A stretch of DNA of 12,334 nt, taken from positions 1 through 12,334 of the forward strand of contig CALWAJ010000037.1 in assembly GCA_944373065.1 (NCBI GenBank), in the 5' to 3' direction. The notes beneath the pieces were generated by a model, which did no database searches, was not told where the DNA came from, and worked only from the letters and a program-made list of their open reading frames with translations. Positions within the stretch are counted from its first letter, which is position 1, and each line of letters starts with the position of its first letter. This stretch comes from an uncultured Bacilli bacterium (GTDB lineage Bacteria > Bacillota_I > Bacilli_A > RF39 > UBA660). A program made the position numbers and the translations under genes. This document shows, piece after piece, positions 1-6,579 of the stretch.

Positions 1-14
1 GCTTTTGCTTCCAT
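1..14 (-). CDS. rplV: 50S ribosomal protein L22, first codons only (partial)
   Basis: Only the first codons are inside the window, and the gene continues beyond base 1. The translation begins MEAKA, a common start of bacterial L22, and L22 is the expected next gene after rpsS in the S10 operon. There are two in-frame ATGs, at 20 and at 14. The AGGAGG site at 28..23 lies only 2 nt from the first ATG but 8 nt from the second, so the start at 14 is preferred. L22 lines the ribosomal exit tunnel next to L4. Identity rests on position and five residues, so it is well supported by synteny but weak on sequence alone. Confidence 0.8.
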
Positions 15-36
15 TTTCATATCCTCCTAGTCTTTA

Positions 37-303
37 TTATTTTTTATCTGAACCGTGTCCACCATTTTTACGAGTTAAAGCAAATTCTCCTAATTTGTGT
101 CCAACCATATCTTCAGTAACATAAACAGGGATAAATTCTTTACCGTTATGAACTGCAAAGGTGTGACCGATAAATTCAGGAAAGATAGTAGAACGGCGTG
201 ACCAAGTTTTTATTACTTCTTTTTTTCCACTTTCATTTAATTTTTTAACCTTTTTTAGTAAGCTTTTAGCTACATAAGGTCCTTTCTTTAAACTTCTAGC
301 CAT
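37..303 (-). CDS. rpsS: 30S ribosomal protein S19
   Basis: S19 sits in the head of the 30S subunit and contacts 16S rRNA close to S13. The 88-residue product begins MARSLKKGPYV, the classic S19 start, and contains the conserved WSRRSTIFPEFIGHTFAVHN segment (residues about 34-53) and the GHKLGEFA segment near residue 68. The length is close to the usual 90-93 residues; the C-terminus is slightly short but intact. An AGGAGG site sits 7 nt before the ATG. The gene starts 11 nt after the rplB stop and lies 22 nt before the preferred rplV start, so it is co-transcribed in the S10 operon. No anomalies are seen. Confidence 0.98.
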   Translation of the reverse strand: MARSLKKGPYVAKSLLKKVKKLNESGKKEVIKTWSRRSTIFPEFIGHTFAVHNGKEFIPVYVTEDMVGHKLGEFALTRKNGGHGSDKK

Positions 304-314
304 GTTTTATCCTC

Positions 315-1145
315 CTATTTACTATTACGACGACGTACAATAAATTTGTCAGTCTTTTTATTATTTCTTGTCTTATATCCAAGAGCAGGTTTACCCCAAG
401 GTGTAAGTGGTGCTTTTCTACCTACTGGAGCGCGTCCTTCACCACCACCATGTGGATGGTCATTAGGGTTCATAACAGAACCACGTACTGTTGGACGAAT
501 TCCCATGTGACGTTTGCGTCCTGCTTTACCAAGTTTAACAAGGCTTGCATCTTCGTTACCAACAACACCAACTGTAGCCATACAAGTTCCAAGTACTTTT
601 CTTTGCTCTCCACTTGATAATCTAATCATTACATATTTTCCTTCACGACCAAGGATTTGAGCAGAACTACCAGCACTTCTTGCTAAGGCTGCACCTTTAC
701 CTGGACGAAGTTCAATATTGTGGATTACTGTACCTACTGGAATATTCATAATAGGAAGTGCATTTCCTACTTTGATGTCAACATTTTCACCACTTATTAT
801 TTTATCTCCTACTTTTAAACCTTTAGGAGCGATTATATATCTTTTTTCTCCATCTAGATAATTTATTAAAGCTATATTAGCTGTTCTATTTGGATCATAT
901 TCAATACTTGCTACAACACCAGTAATATCTTTCTTATTTCTTTTAAAATCAATAAGACGATATTTTCTTTTAACGCCACCACCTTGATGACGTACTGTTA
1001 TTTTTCCTTGATTATTACGACCAGAGTTTTTCTTAAGTGTTACTGTTAAACTTTTCTCTGGAGTAGATTTAGTAATCTCTTCATTTGTTAGAGTACTCAT
1101 TTTTCTACGTCCTGGTGTAGTAGGTTTATAATTTCTTATTGCCAT
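315..1145 (-). CDS. rplB: 50S ribosomal protein L2
   Basis: L2 is a primary 23S rRNA-binding protein needed for subunit association and for the peptidyl-transferase region. The 276-residue product begins MAIRNYKPTTPGRR. It has the N-terminal OB-like domain with GRNNQGKITVRHQGGGVKR (about 42-60), the SH3-like domain, and the conserved C-terminal MNPNDHPHGGGEGRAPVGRK signature (about 225-244), which includes the His of the HPHGGGEG motif. Length is normal (about 273-277). An AGGAGG site precedes the ATG by 9 nt, and the gene begins 16 nt after rplW. The tryptophan in TPWGK is encoded by TGG, consistent with a standard code. Confidence 0.99.
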   Translation of the reverse strand: MAIRNYKPTTPGRRKMSTLTNEEITKSTPEKSLTVTLKKNSGRNNQGKITVRHQGGGVKRKYRLIDFKRNKKDITGVVASIEYDPNRTANIALINYLDGEKRYIIAPKGLKVGDKIISGENVDIKVGNALPIMNIPVGTVIHNIELRPGKGAALARSAGSSAQILGREGKYVMIRLSSGEQRKVLGTCMATVGVVGNEDASLVKLGKAGRKRHMGIRPTVRGSVMNPNDHPHGGGEGRAPVGRKAPLTPWGKPALGYKTRNNKKTDKFIVRRRNSK

Positions 1146-1161
1146 GTTTTATTTCCTCCTT

Positions 1162-1443
1162 CTAACCAAGATCAATTTGTTCACCATCTGCTAGAGTTAC
1201 AATAGCTTTTTTACATCTATTTGTAAGTCCAGTATAGCGACCAACTCTTCTTTTTTTAGGTTTAACATTTAATGTTCTTATTTCTTTTACATGTACTTTA
1301 AAGATTTTTTCAATAGCTTGTTTAATTTCAATTTTATTAGCTTTAGAAGAAACCTTAAATACATATTGATTCTTCTCTCCTAGAGCGCCACTTTTTTCAG
1401 TGATAACAGGAGCTTTAATTATTTCTAAATATTTAGTATCCAT
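1162..1443 (-). CDS. rplW: 50S ribosomal protein L23
   Basis: L23 binds 23S rRNA at the rim of the exit tunnel and forms the docking site for trigger factor and SRP. The 93-residue product has the expected IIKAPVITEKS motif (about 9-19), a KVSSKANKIEIKQAIEKIF helix region (about 30-48) and the basic NVKPKKRRVGRYTG loop (about 59-72). It is within the usual 93-100 residue range. Its ATG overlaps the rplD stop by one base (TAATG), and its GAGGAGG site lies inside the last codons of rplD, a typical arrangement for translational coupling. Confidence 0.98.
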   Translation of the reverse strand: MDTKYLEIIKAPVITEKSGALGEKNQYVFKVSSKANKIEIKQAIEKIFKVHVKEIRTLNVKPKKRRVGRYTGLTNRCKKAIVTLADGEQIDLG

Positions 1444-2069
1444 TATTTAAGAGCCTCCTCTATTTTTTTAATAGCATCGCTTGTAAAGACTACTACATCA
1501 GAGTTAACTAAGTCTAATACATTTAATTCTTCAGCTGATATTAAGGCTACATTTGGAATGTTTCTAGATGATAGGATTACATTTTCTGTAAAGTCACCTA
1601 CTACAAATAATACTTTTTTATCAGCAATTTTTAAGGTATTTAGTAATGTCATCATTTCTTTAGTCTTTGGTGTTTCAAATACTAATTCTTCCATAACAAT
1701 TACTTCATTATCATTAAATTTATGACTTAAAGCACTCTTTAATGCTAAACGTCTTTCTTTACGATTTTGTTTTTTACTGTAATCTCTTGGTACTGGAGTT
1801 CCGTAACGTCCTCCACCTACCCATTGTACAGCTCTAATTGAACCTTGACGTGCATGTCCAGTTCCTTTTTGTCTCCAAGGTTTACGTCCACCACCGCTTA
1901 CTTCTGAACGGTTTTTAGTAGAATGTGTTCCTTGTCTTAATGATGCTCTTGCTAAAATGATGGCATCATATAATACTTTATCATTTGGGGTAATAGAAAA
2001 TATTTCTTCATTTAATTTTTCTTCACTTACTTTTTCACCTTTAAGATTTAAAAGATCTATCTTTTTCAT
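1443..2069 (-). CDS. rplD: 50S ribosomal protein L4
   Basis: L4 binds 23S rRNA and extends a loop into the exit tunnel; in gamma-proteobacteria it is also the repressor of the S10 operon. The signature NRSEVSGGGRKPWRQKGTGH is visible, followed by ARQGSIRAVQWVGGG, which is the tunnel loop, and then the C-terminal Rossmann-like domain. The open frame extends to a GTG at 2087, but that codon lies just upstream of the AAAGGAGG site. The ATG at 2069, 7 nt after that site, gives the normal start MKKIDLLNL and a 208-residue protein of usual length. The stop overlaps the rplW start by one base. Confidence 0.98.
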   Translation of the reverse strand: MKKIDLLNLKGEKVSEEKLNEEIFSITPNDKVLYDAIILARASLRQGTHSTKNRSEVSGGGRKPWRQKGTGHARQGSIRAVQWVGGGRYGTPVPRDYSKKQNRKERRLALKSALSHKFNDNEVIVMEELVFETPKTKEMMTLLNTLKIADKKVLFVVGDFTENVILSSRNIPNVALISAEELNVLDLVNSDVVVFTSDAIKKIEEALK

Positions 2070-2122
2070 ACTTTTTCCTCCTTTCACTACTCATTATTAA
2101 ATTTAATTATAGGTAGTGATGA

Positions 2123-2890
2123 TTATTCGTTTGTTGTTTCTACAGACTCAGAAGTTGTAGCTGGTTCTACTTCTTCTGTAGCGATATTTTCTTCAACTTC
2201 AGCAGTAGTCTCAGCTTCTTTCATTTCTTCATAAGTGATTAAGTCTTTAGCAGTGTTTTTCTTACCTGGTTTTTTAACAGCTGTTTTAATAACTACTAGT
2301 CCTTCTTTTGGTCCAGGTACATTACCTTTAATTAAAATTACATTATTTTCTAAATCTACTGCAATTATTTCAAGATTTTGAACAGTAGTATTTACATTAC
2401 CCATTTGTCCTGGTAATTTCTTACCTTTTAATACGTGCATTGGTCTCATTGTTCCAAGAGATCCTACTCCACGATGATATTGTGAACCATGTCCCATAGG
2501 TCCACGACTTTGATTGTGACGTTTGATTACACCTTGGAAACCTTTTCCTTTGCTTACTCCACTAACATCTACAATCTCACCAGCTTCAAATACGCTAGCA
2601 TCTAATACTTGTCCTAAAGTGTAATCAGCTACATTTACGCCTTTTATTTCTCTTAAGAAGCGCTTAGGTTCAGTATTAGCTTTTTTTGTATGACCCATTT
2701 TAGGTTTGTTGCTTAGTTTTTCTTTAACTGTTTTATAACCTAATTGAATAGCTTCATAACCATCAGTTTCGTTAGTTTTGATTTGTGTAACGACATTAGG
2801 TTCAACTTCTACAACAGTTACAGGAATAAGCTTACCTTCAGTAGTAAATACTTGAGTCATTCCTTTTTTTGTACCTAAGATTCCTTTCAT
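2123..2890 (-). CDS. rplC: 50S ribosomal protein L3 with acidic C-terminal tail
   Basis: L3 is an early 23S rRNA-binding protein whose loop approaches the peptidyl-transferase centre. The start MKGILGTKKGMTQVF is the family standard. The central loop segment with VSKGKGFQGVIKRH, the GPMGHGSQYHRGVGSLG region and the following LPGQMGN motif are all intact. Two ATGs lie six bases apart, and the AGGAGG site is 8 nt before the second (2890) but only 2 nt before the first (2896), so 2890 is used. The core ends near residue 211, the usual L3 length. It is followed by about 44 extra residues rich in Glu (about 13 Glu, one Asp, two Lys), which form an acidic, probably disordered tail. No frameshift is needed to explain it. 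The gene lies 17 nt downstream of rpsJ. Confidence 0.98.
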   Translation of the reverse strand: MKGILGTKKGMTQVFTTEGKLIPVTVVEVEPNVVTQIKTNETDGYEAIQLGYKTVKEKLSNKPKMGHTKKANTEPKRFLREIKGVNVADYTLGQVLDASVFEAGEIVDVSGVSKGKGFQGVIKRHNQSRGPMGHGSQYHRGVGSLGTMRPMHVLKGKKLPGQMGNVNTTVQNLEIIAVDLENNVILIKGNVPGPKEGLVVIKTAVKKPGKKNTAKDLITYEEMKEAETTAEVEENIATEEVEPATTSESVETTNE

Positions 2891-2907
2891 TTTCATTTCC
2901 TCCTATT

Positions 2908-3219
2908 TTAGATTGTTTTGATTTTGATATCGACACCGCTTGGTAAATCAAGATGAGCTAATGCATCAATCGTTTCTTTACTTGGGTTCTTAATGTCAAT
3001 TAATCTCTTGTGTGTTCTTCTTTCGAATTGTTCACGACTATCTTTATCTTTGTGAACAGCTCTTAAAATTGTGAATTTTTCAATTTCTGTTGGTAGAGGT
3101 ACAGGTCCAACTATATCTCCTCCAGTTCTTTTAATTGTTTCAACAATTTTAGTTACAGCATTGTCAAGTATCTTATGATCATATGCTTTTAACTTAATAC
3201 GAATCTTTTGTGTTGACAT
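2908..3219 (-). CDS. rpsJ: 30S ribosomal protein S10
   Basis: S10 belongs to the 30S head and also serves as NusE in transcription antitermination with NusB. The 103-residue product has the standard start MSTQKIRIKLKAYDHKILD, the GPVPLPTEIEKFTILRAVHKDKDSREQFE core (described here by its first 12 residues, GPVPLPTEIEKF) and the RRTHKRLIDI motif. The length is normal (about 102). A GGGAGG site (3234..3229) sits 9 nt upstream of the ATG. It is the first gene of the S10 operon in this window and follows a promoter and a structured leader of about 120 nt. Confidence 0.99.
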   Translation of the reverse strand: MSTQKIRIKLKAYDHKILDNAVTKIVETIKRTGGDIVGPVPLPTEIEKFTILRAVHKDKDSREQFERRTHKRLIDIKNPSKETIDALAHLDLPSGVDIKIKTI

Positions 3220-3228
3220 TGTTTACGT

Positions 3229-3339
3229 CCTCCCTTCGCCTATATCTAGTATAGACTTGCTCCGTGTGAATAACCCGATAGCTGATTAACAACTTAACCT
3301 GGCGTATCGACAACCTCCCACATCTAAGCAGTCACACGT
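3229..3339 (-). promoter_or_regulatory. Structured 5' leader of the S10 operon (candidate ribosomal-protein autoregulatory RNA)
   Basis: The predicted transcript start is near 3338. The leader folds by eye into nested helices. CGTGTG (3338..3333) pairs with CACACG (3268..3263). Inside it, CGATA (3309..3305) pairs with TATCG (3280..3276). Inside that, GGTTAA (3299..3294) pairs with TTAATC (3289..3284) around a GTTG tetraloop. A separate 7-bp hairpin (GTCTATA 3256..3250, GCC-ending arm 3244..3238, five-base loop) lies just before the GGGAGG ribosome binding site. Structured S10 leaders have been predicted in Firmicutes by comparative genomics, and a regulatory role here is inferred from position and pairing. 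There is no U-tract after either helix, so translational control is more likely than attenuation. Confidence 0.6.
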
Positions 3340-3344
3340 AATTA

Positions 3345-3373
3345 ATATTAACATAGAAATCCTTGAAATACAA
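3345..3373 (-). promoter_or_regulatory. Promoter of the S10 operon
   Basis: TTGTAT (3373..3368) is separated by 17 nt from TAATAT (3350..3345). A TG one base before the -10 makes it an extended -10 element. The predicted start near 3338 coincides with the first base pair of the leader helix. The region is flanked upstream by A- and T-tracts (about 3376-3402) that could act as an UP-like element. Confidence 0.7.
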
Positions 3374-3375
3374 GC

Positions 3376-3664
3376 ATTTTTTGAATTTTTTTCACAAAAA
3401 AATTGACAATCTTACTTAATAGAGAAGATAATGAAATAGATATACTGTGTAAAGGTGATTAAATATATTTACAAAAAAAGAGTACTTAGATATACCCTAT
3501 ATATTTTTCCGAAAACTCGTTTATAGATATTTAAATCTAAAGGCTCGTTTCTAACAAAACAAAATAAATACATAAATTTATGAAAATATTCAAAGGTTCT
3601 ATGTTACCTAATTTTGATAAACTACTTTTTCAATATTACTATAATCAGTATATTGTATATTATT
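3376..3664. other. Non-coding stretch between the S10 promoter and the upstream gene
   Basis: I find no credible gene on either strand: short frames lack properly spaced ribosome binding sites. Visible structure: an imperfect hairpin, CAATATTACT (3631-3640) with AGTATATTG (3647-3655), about 10 nt past the stop of the 174-residue gene and without a U-tract; a short inverted repeat ATATA-CCC-TATAT (about 3490-3502); and two direct copies of the heptamer CTCGTTT (minus strand AAACGAG) bracketing a TAGAT/ATCTA hairpin (about 3514-3551). None matches an element I can name. Confidence 0.6.
3403..3432 (+). promoter_or_regulatory. Possible plus-strand promoter with no evident gene
   Basis: A consensus TTGACA (3403-3408) is followed after 18 nt by GATAAT (3427-3432). 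It points away from the S10 operon into the non-coding stretch and would run antisense to the 174-residue gene. No coding frame or clear terminator follows, so this may be a chance match in AT-rich DNA. Confidence 0.25.
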
Positions 3665-4189
3665 TTAAATGGTTTTAGAATTTAAGTTCACTTTTTCTTG
3701 TAGTATAGGAACAATTTCATCCTTAATATCATATGGGACGTCAAAATTATGATAATTAATATGTACTTTTTCATAGTTACCAAATATGGACTTATTAGTA
3801 GATATTAAATGTAAACAACTTTCTGCTTCTTCTTTCGTTATTTCTTCACTATTATTTGGAAATGGTAAAACAACATCAGTAGCAGAGGTTTCACTCCCTA
3901 AGCCATAACTTTCTCTAACATCACTTTCCTTAACTCCAAGATAAACAATATGATTAAGTGATGTAAGTTCTTTTGAACCAATAAGGGTATCTACGATATT
4001 ATGATTGTCATCTTCTAAATATTTACGTAAATATGATGTAAAAATATCACTATGATTTTCTGAGTCCTTTACATCAACAAACTTTCCATCTTTTGTTATT
4101 ATATAACCACCATTTAAAACTGATACAAAATTCTTTTCTTCTGTTCTAAACTCAAAAGTATTTCCATTAATTGTTTTTAATTCTGACAT
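3665..4189 (-). CDS. Hypothetical protein, 174 residues
   Basis: I do not recognise this protein. It is acidic and soluble-looking, with no signal peptide or membrane segment. The N-terminal third looks beta-rich (FEFRTEEKNFVSVLNGGYII), the middle is mixed, and a stretch VVLPFPNNSEEITKEEAESC precedes a helical C-terminus (YDIKDEIVPILQEKV). The open frame has an upstream ATG at 4201, but that ATG overlaps the GGAGG ribosome binding site (4199..4195). The ATG at 4189, 5 nt after the site, is the likely start. The gene is divergent from the PHP gene across about 120 bases and is followed by the non-coding stretch before the S10 promoter, so it is probably monocistronic. Coding status is supported by length, a strong binding site and normal residue composition. 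Confidence 0.8.
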   Translation of the reverse strand: MSELKTINGNTFEFRTEEKNFVSVLNGGYIITKDGKFVDVKDSENHSDIFTSYLRKYLEDDNHNIVDTLIGSKELTSLNHIVYLGVKESDVRESYGLGSETSATDVVLPFPNNSEEITKEEAESCLHLISTNKSIFGNYEKVHINYHNFDVPYDIKDEIVPILQEKVNLNSKTI

Positions 4190-4250
4190 AATTTCCTCCA
4201 TGCTATAAGAATATCATATTTACGAAAAAAAAATATAGTTTTCTAATCTA

Positions 4251-4279
4251 TTTACTATTAATATTTTTTTTGTTAATAT
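4251..4279 (+). promoter_or_regulatory. Promoter of the PHP-domain gene
   Basis: TTTACT (4251-4256), a 17-nt spacer and TAATAT (4274-4279), with TG one base before the -10. This is the same extended -10 sequence (TGTTAATAT) as at the S10 promoter. The predicted start near 4286 leaves a short leader before GGAGG at 4301-4305 and the ATG at 4312. Confidence 0.6.
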
Positions 4280-4311
4280 TTTTCTATATTATATTTTATT
4301 GGAGGTAGACA

Positions 4312-5205
4312 ATGAATAAACTAATTGATTTACATATTCATAGTAATTTATCAGATGGAGAACTATCTTCTAAAGAAATAATTGATAGAGCAGTTGATAA
4401 TGGAGTTAGTGTTATGGCAATCGCAGACCATGATACAACTCTTGCTTATAATGGTGAATTATTTAATTATGCTAAAGATAAAAAAGTAAGGTTAATTACC
4501 GCAGTTGAAATATCTACTAAATATAATGGTATAGGTATTCATGTATTAGGTTATAACTTTAATATTAATAATGACCAACTAAAAGAAAAATTATATACTT
4601 TACGTAATGCTAGACATATTTATCTTCATAAAGTTGCTAGTAAATTAAATGAGTTAGGTTATATCATTAATGTTGAGTTTTTAGATAAGATTGATGCTGT
4701 TACTAAAGCTCATATTGCTCTTAATATTGTAGAAAATAAGGATAATAGTAAATTATTATTAAAAACTTTTGGCCATATTCCTAGTAAAGGAGAATTTATT
4801 GAGACTATCATGAACGAAGGATGTCCTTGTTATGTAAAAAAAGAAACAGTTAGTCCTAAGGAAGCTAGTGATTTGATAAGAGAAGCTGGTGGCAAAGCAG
4901 TTCTTGCTCATCCTGTTTGCTATAAATATGAAGATGGCTTAACTGATGATGATATATTAGAGTTAATTAAAGAAATGAATCCTGATGGTATTGAAGCTAA
5001 TTACATTTATATAGATAGAGATGGTAATAAAATTAACGAGTGCATTCTTTGGAATAACTTTTCTAAACATCATAATCTAATAACAACAATAGGCTCTGAC
5101 TTTCATAAATATGATTATATTCATCCTGATATTGGTCTTATTAATGAAGAAATTATATTAAACGATAATGAGATTAATTCTATTATTGATAATCTCTTAG
5201 ATTAA
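4312..5205 (+). CDS. PHP-domain metal-dependent phosphoesterase (RNase AM / YciV-like)
   Basis: The protein is a polymerase-and-histidinol-phosphatase (PHP) domain enzyme that uses clustered divalent metals to hydrolyse phosphoesters. A full set of candidate ligands is present: H8 and H10 (DLHIHS), D15, H40 (ADHD), E66 (AVEIS), H77, H200 (LAHP), D263 and H265 (GSDFH). The 297-residue length and the insert between about 95 and 170 fit the stand-alone YciV/TrpH group. Characterised members of that group act on 3',5'-nucleoside bisphosphates or trim RNA 5' ends; assigning that substrate here is inference. GGAGG precedes the ATG by 6 nt. It is the only plus-strand gene, is divergent from the 174-residue gene and convergent with dinB, and ends in a strong hairpin. 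Confidence 0.9.
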   Translation: MNKLIDLHIHSNLSDGELSSKEIIDRAVDNGVSVMAIADHDTTLAYNGELFNYAKDKKVRLITAVEISTKYNGIGIHVLGYNFNINNDQLKEKLYTLRNARHIYLHKVASKLNELGYIINVEFLDKIDAVTKAHIALNIVENKDNSKLLLKTFGHIPSKGEFIETIMNEGCPCYVKKETVSPKEASDLIREAGGKAVLAHPVCYKYEDGLTDDDILELIKEMNPDGIEANYIYIDRDGNKINECILWNNFSKHHNLITTIGSDFHKYDYIHPDIGLINEEIILNDNEINSIIDNLLD

Positions 5206-5237
5206 GTTTTTCCACAAGACTGTGGAAAAACTTTTTT
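5204..5237 (+). terminator. Intrinsic terminator after the PHP gene
   Basis: A perfect 13-bp stem, AAGTTTTTCCACA (5204-5216) with TGTGGAAAAACTT (5221-5233), has an AGAC loop and runs into TTTTTT (5232-5237). It overlaps the last bases of the PHP stop codon and ends just before the dinB stop. It could also fold in the minus direction for dinB, but there it is followed by AATCTAAG rather than a U-tract. Confidence 0.9.
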
Positions 5238-5238
5238 A

Positions 5239-6447
5239 TCACCTTTTTTCTATATTATAACTTTCTTCTTTCTTACTTGCTCTTATAACACTGCCTTTAC
5301 CATATTTTTTAATAATTTTATCCATTACTTCTTCAACTTTATCTTCTACTTTTACATCAGACTCTTCAAACAAAGACATTTGACTAACTGCTTTCTCTTT
5401 TAAATCACCTAATCTTACTCCTATATTTCTAATAGGATCTTCTTGCCAACTAGCTTCAAAAACCCGTTTAACAGCTTTATAGATTTCTTCTGTTACATTA
5501 GTTGGATTATCTAAAGTAATTTGATGAGAATAATTTTTAAAGAGATTATTTCTATAAGTAACGGCAATAGTTGCAGTATATAGTTTTTGATCTCTTAGAG
5601 TGTATGACACTTCTTCTGTTTCACTAAATAATATTTTTAATAAGTCTTCTTTTTTACTAACATCATAGGGTAAAGTTCTTGAAATACTAATACATTTATT
5701 CTTAGCATTTCTTGGTTCTACTTTGCTATAATCTATTCCTAAAGCAGCTTCTTTAAAATAATCTCCTTGGCTTTTAAAATGTCTTCTTAGTAAGTTAATG
5801 TTAGACTCAGCTAAATCTTTAATAGTATATATTCCTAAGTCATTTAACTTTTTAGCAGAACTTTTACCTAACATAAATAAATCATTTACTTTTAAAGGCC
5901 ACATTTTAGTCTTAACTTCATTTAAATAGAGAGTGTGTACTTTATCTGGTTTTTCAAAGTCACTGGCCATTTTTGCACATAGCTTATTCTCTCCGACTCC
6001 CACATTGACAGTAAAGCCAAACTTTTCTTTAATTTCATCTTTTATTTTATGAGCTAGTGATACATAATCATTACCATAAAGAAGTGTTGTCCCAGTAAGG
6101 TCAAGAAAACACTCATCAATAGAGTATTGTTCTATTATAGGAGAATACTGTGAAAGATAATTATATAACTTCTTAGACTCTTCTTTATAAAAAGCATAGT
6201 TTGGAGGAAAAACTTGTAAATTTTTGCATTTACTTCTAGCACTATATAATGTCTCTGCTGTTACTATTCCATATTTTTTAGCAATAGGACTTTTAGCAAG
6301 AACAATACCTCGTCTTGCCTTTTCGTCTCCACCAATAACTGATGGAATCTTTCTAATATCTTGTTTATAACCGTGATTTAGTAAATAAATTGCTGTCCAA
6401 GACAAAAAGGCATTATTAACATCGATATGAAATATAATTCGTTGCAT
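5239..6447 (-). CDS. dinB: DNA polymerase IV / Y-family translesion polymerase
   Basis: A Y-family error-prone polymerase that copies damaged DNA. Candidate catalytic residues are D9 (IFHIDVNNAF) and D111/E112 (YSIDECFLDLTG). The second acidic position usual after the first Asp in E. coli Pol IV is Asn (N11), and F14 aligns with the steric-gate position. The palm motif VGVGENKLCAKMASDFEKPD (about 149-168) is intact, followed by thumb and little-finger domains. QMSLF (356-360) near the C-terminus matches the sliding-clamp binding motif. At 402 residues it is slightly longer than E. coli Pol IV (351). AGGAGG sits 7-8 nt before the ATG. It has its own promoter, and its 3' end converges with the PHP gene. 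Confidence 0.95.
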   Translation of the reverse strand: MQRIIFHIDVNNAFLSWTAIYLLNHGYKQDIRKIPSVIGGDEKARRGIVLAKSPIAKKYGIVTAETLYSARSKCKNLQVFPPNYAFYKEESKKLYNYLSQYSPIIEQYSIDECFLDLTGTTLLYGNDYVSLAHKIKDEIKEKFGFTVNVGVGENKLCAKMASDFEKPDKVHTLYLNEVKTKMWPLKVNDLFMLGKSSAKKLNDLGIYTIKDLAESNINLLRRHFKSQGDYFKEAALGIDYSKVEPRNAKNKCISISRTLPYDVSKKEDLLKILFSETEEVSYTLRDQKLYTATIAVTYRNNLFKNYSHQITLDNPTNVTEEIYKAVKRVFEASWQEDPIRNIGVRLGDLKEKAVSQMSLFEESDVKVEDKVEEVMDKIIKKYGKGSVIRASKKEESYNIEKR

Positions 6448-6469
6448 AGTTTTCCCTCCTCTTTACTCT

Positions 6470-6498
6470 ATTATATAATACATTAGTTCTATTTTAAA
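6470..6498 (-). promoter_or_regulatory. Promoter of dinB
   Basis: A consensus TATAAT (6475..6470) lies 17 nt after a weak TTTAAA (6498..6493), about 23 nt upstream of the dinB ATG. The spacer contains GAAC-TAAT-GTAT (6489..6478), a degenerate partial resemblance to the GAAC-N4-GTTC LexA box; two of the four bases of the right half differ, so SOS control is only a guess. Confidence 0.55.
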
Positions 6499-6502
6499 GA
6501 GA

Positions 6503-6535
6503 AAAAATAACCAGTATTACTAACTAGTTATTTTT
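6503..6535 (-). terminator. Probable intrinsic terminator after the ankyrin/ART-like operon
   Basis: On the minus strand AAAAATAAC (6535..6527) pairs with GTTATTTTT (6511..6503), extended inward by TAG/CTG with a mismatch, and the 3' arm is a U-rich run continuing to 6502. It lies about 45 nt after the stop of the 1098-residue gene and just before the dinB promoter. The stem is AT-rich and therefore modest in strength. Confidence 0.55.
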
Positions 6536-6579
6536 AATTACTTTAGCTTCTTTTATAGTTATTGTGTTTACTAATATAA

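Noticed and set aside
3455..3525. Short plus-strand frame starting at GTG 3455 in the non-coding stretch
   Set aside because: The only possible ribosome binding bases overlap the start codon itself, and the frame is about 23 codons of AT-rich composition, so it is not a credible gene.
3631..3655. Terminator for the 174-residue gene
   Set aside because: The hairpin has a bulge, is AT-rich and is not followed by a U-tract on the minus strand.
6478..6489. LexA/SOS box upstream of dinB
   Set aside because: GAAC-TAAT-GTAT matches only the left half well; two bases of the right half and the flanking bases differ from GAAC-N4-GTTC, so it is mentioned only as a guess.
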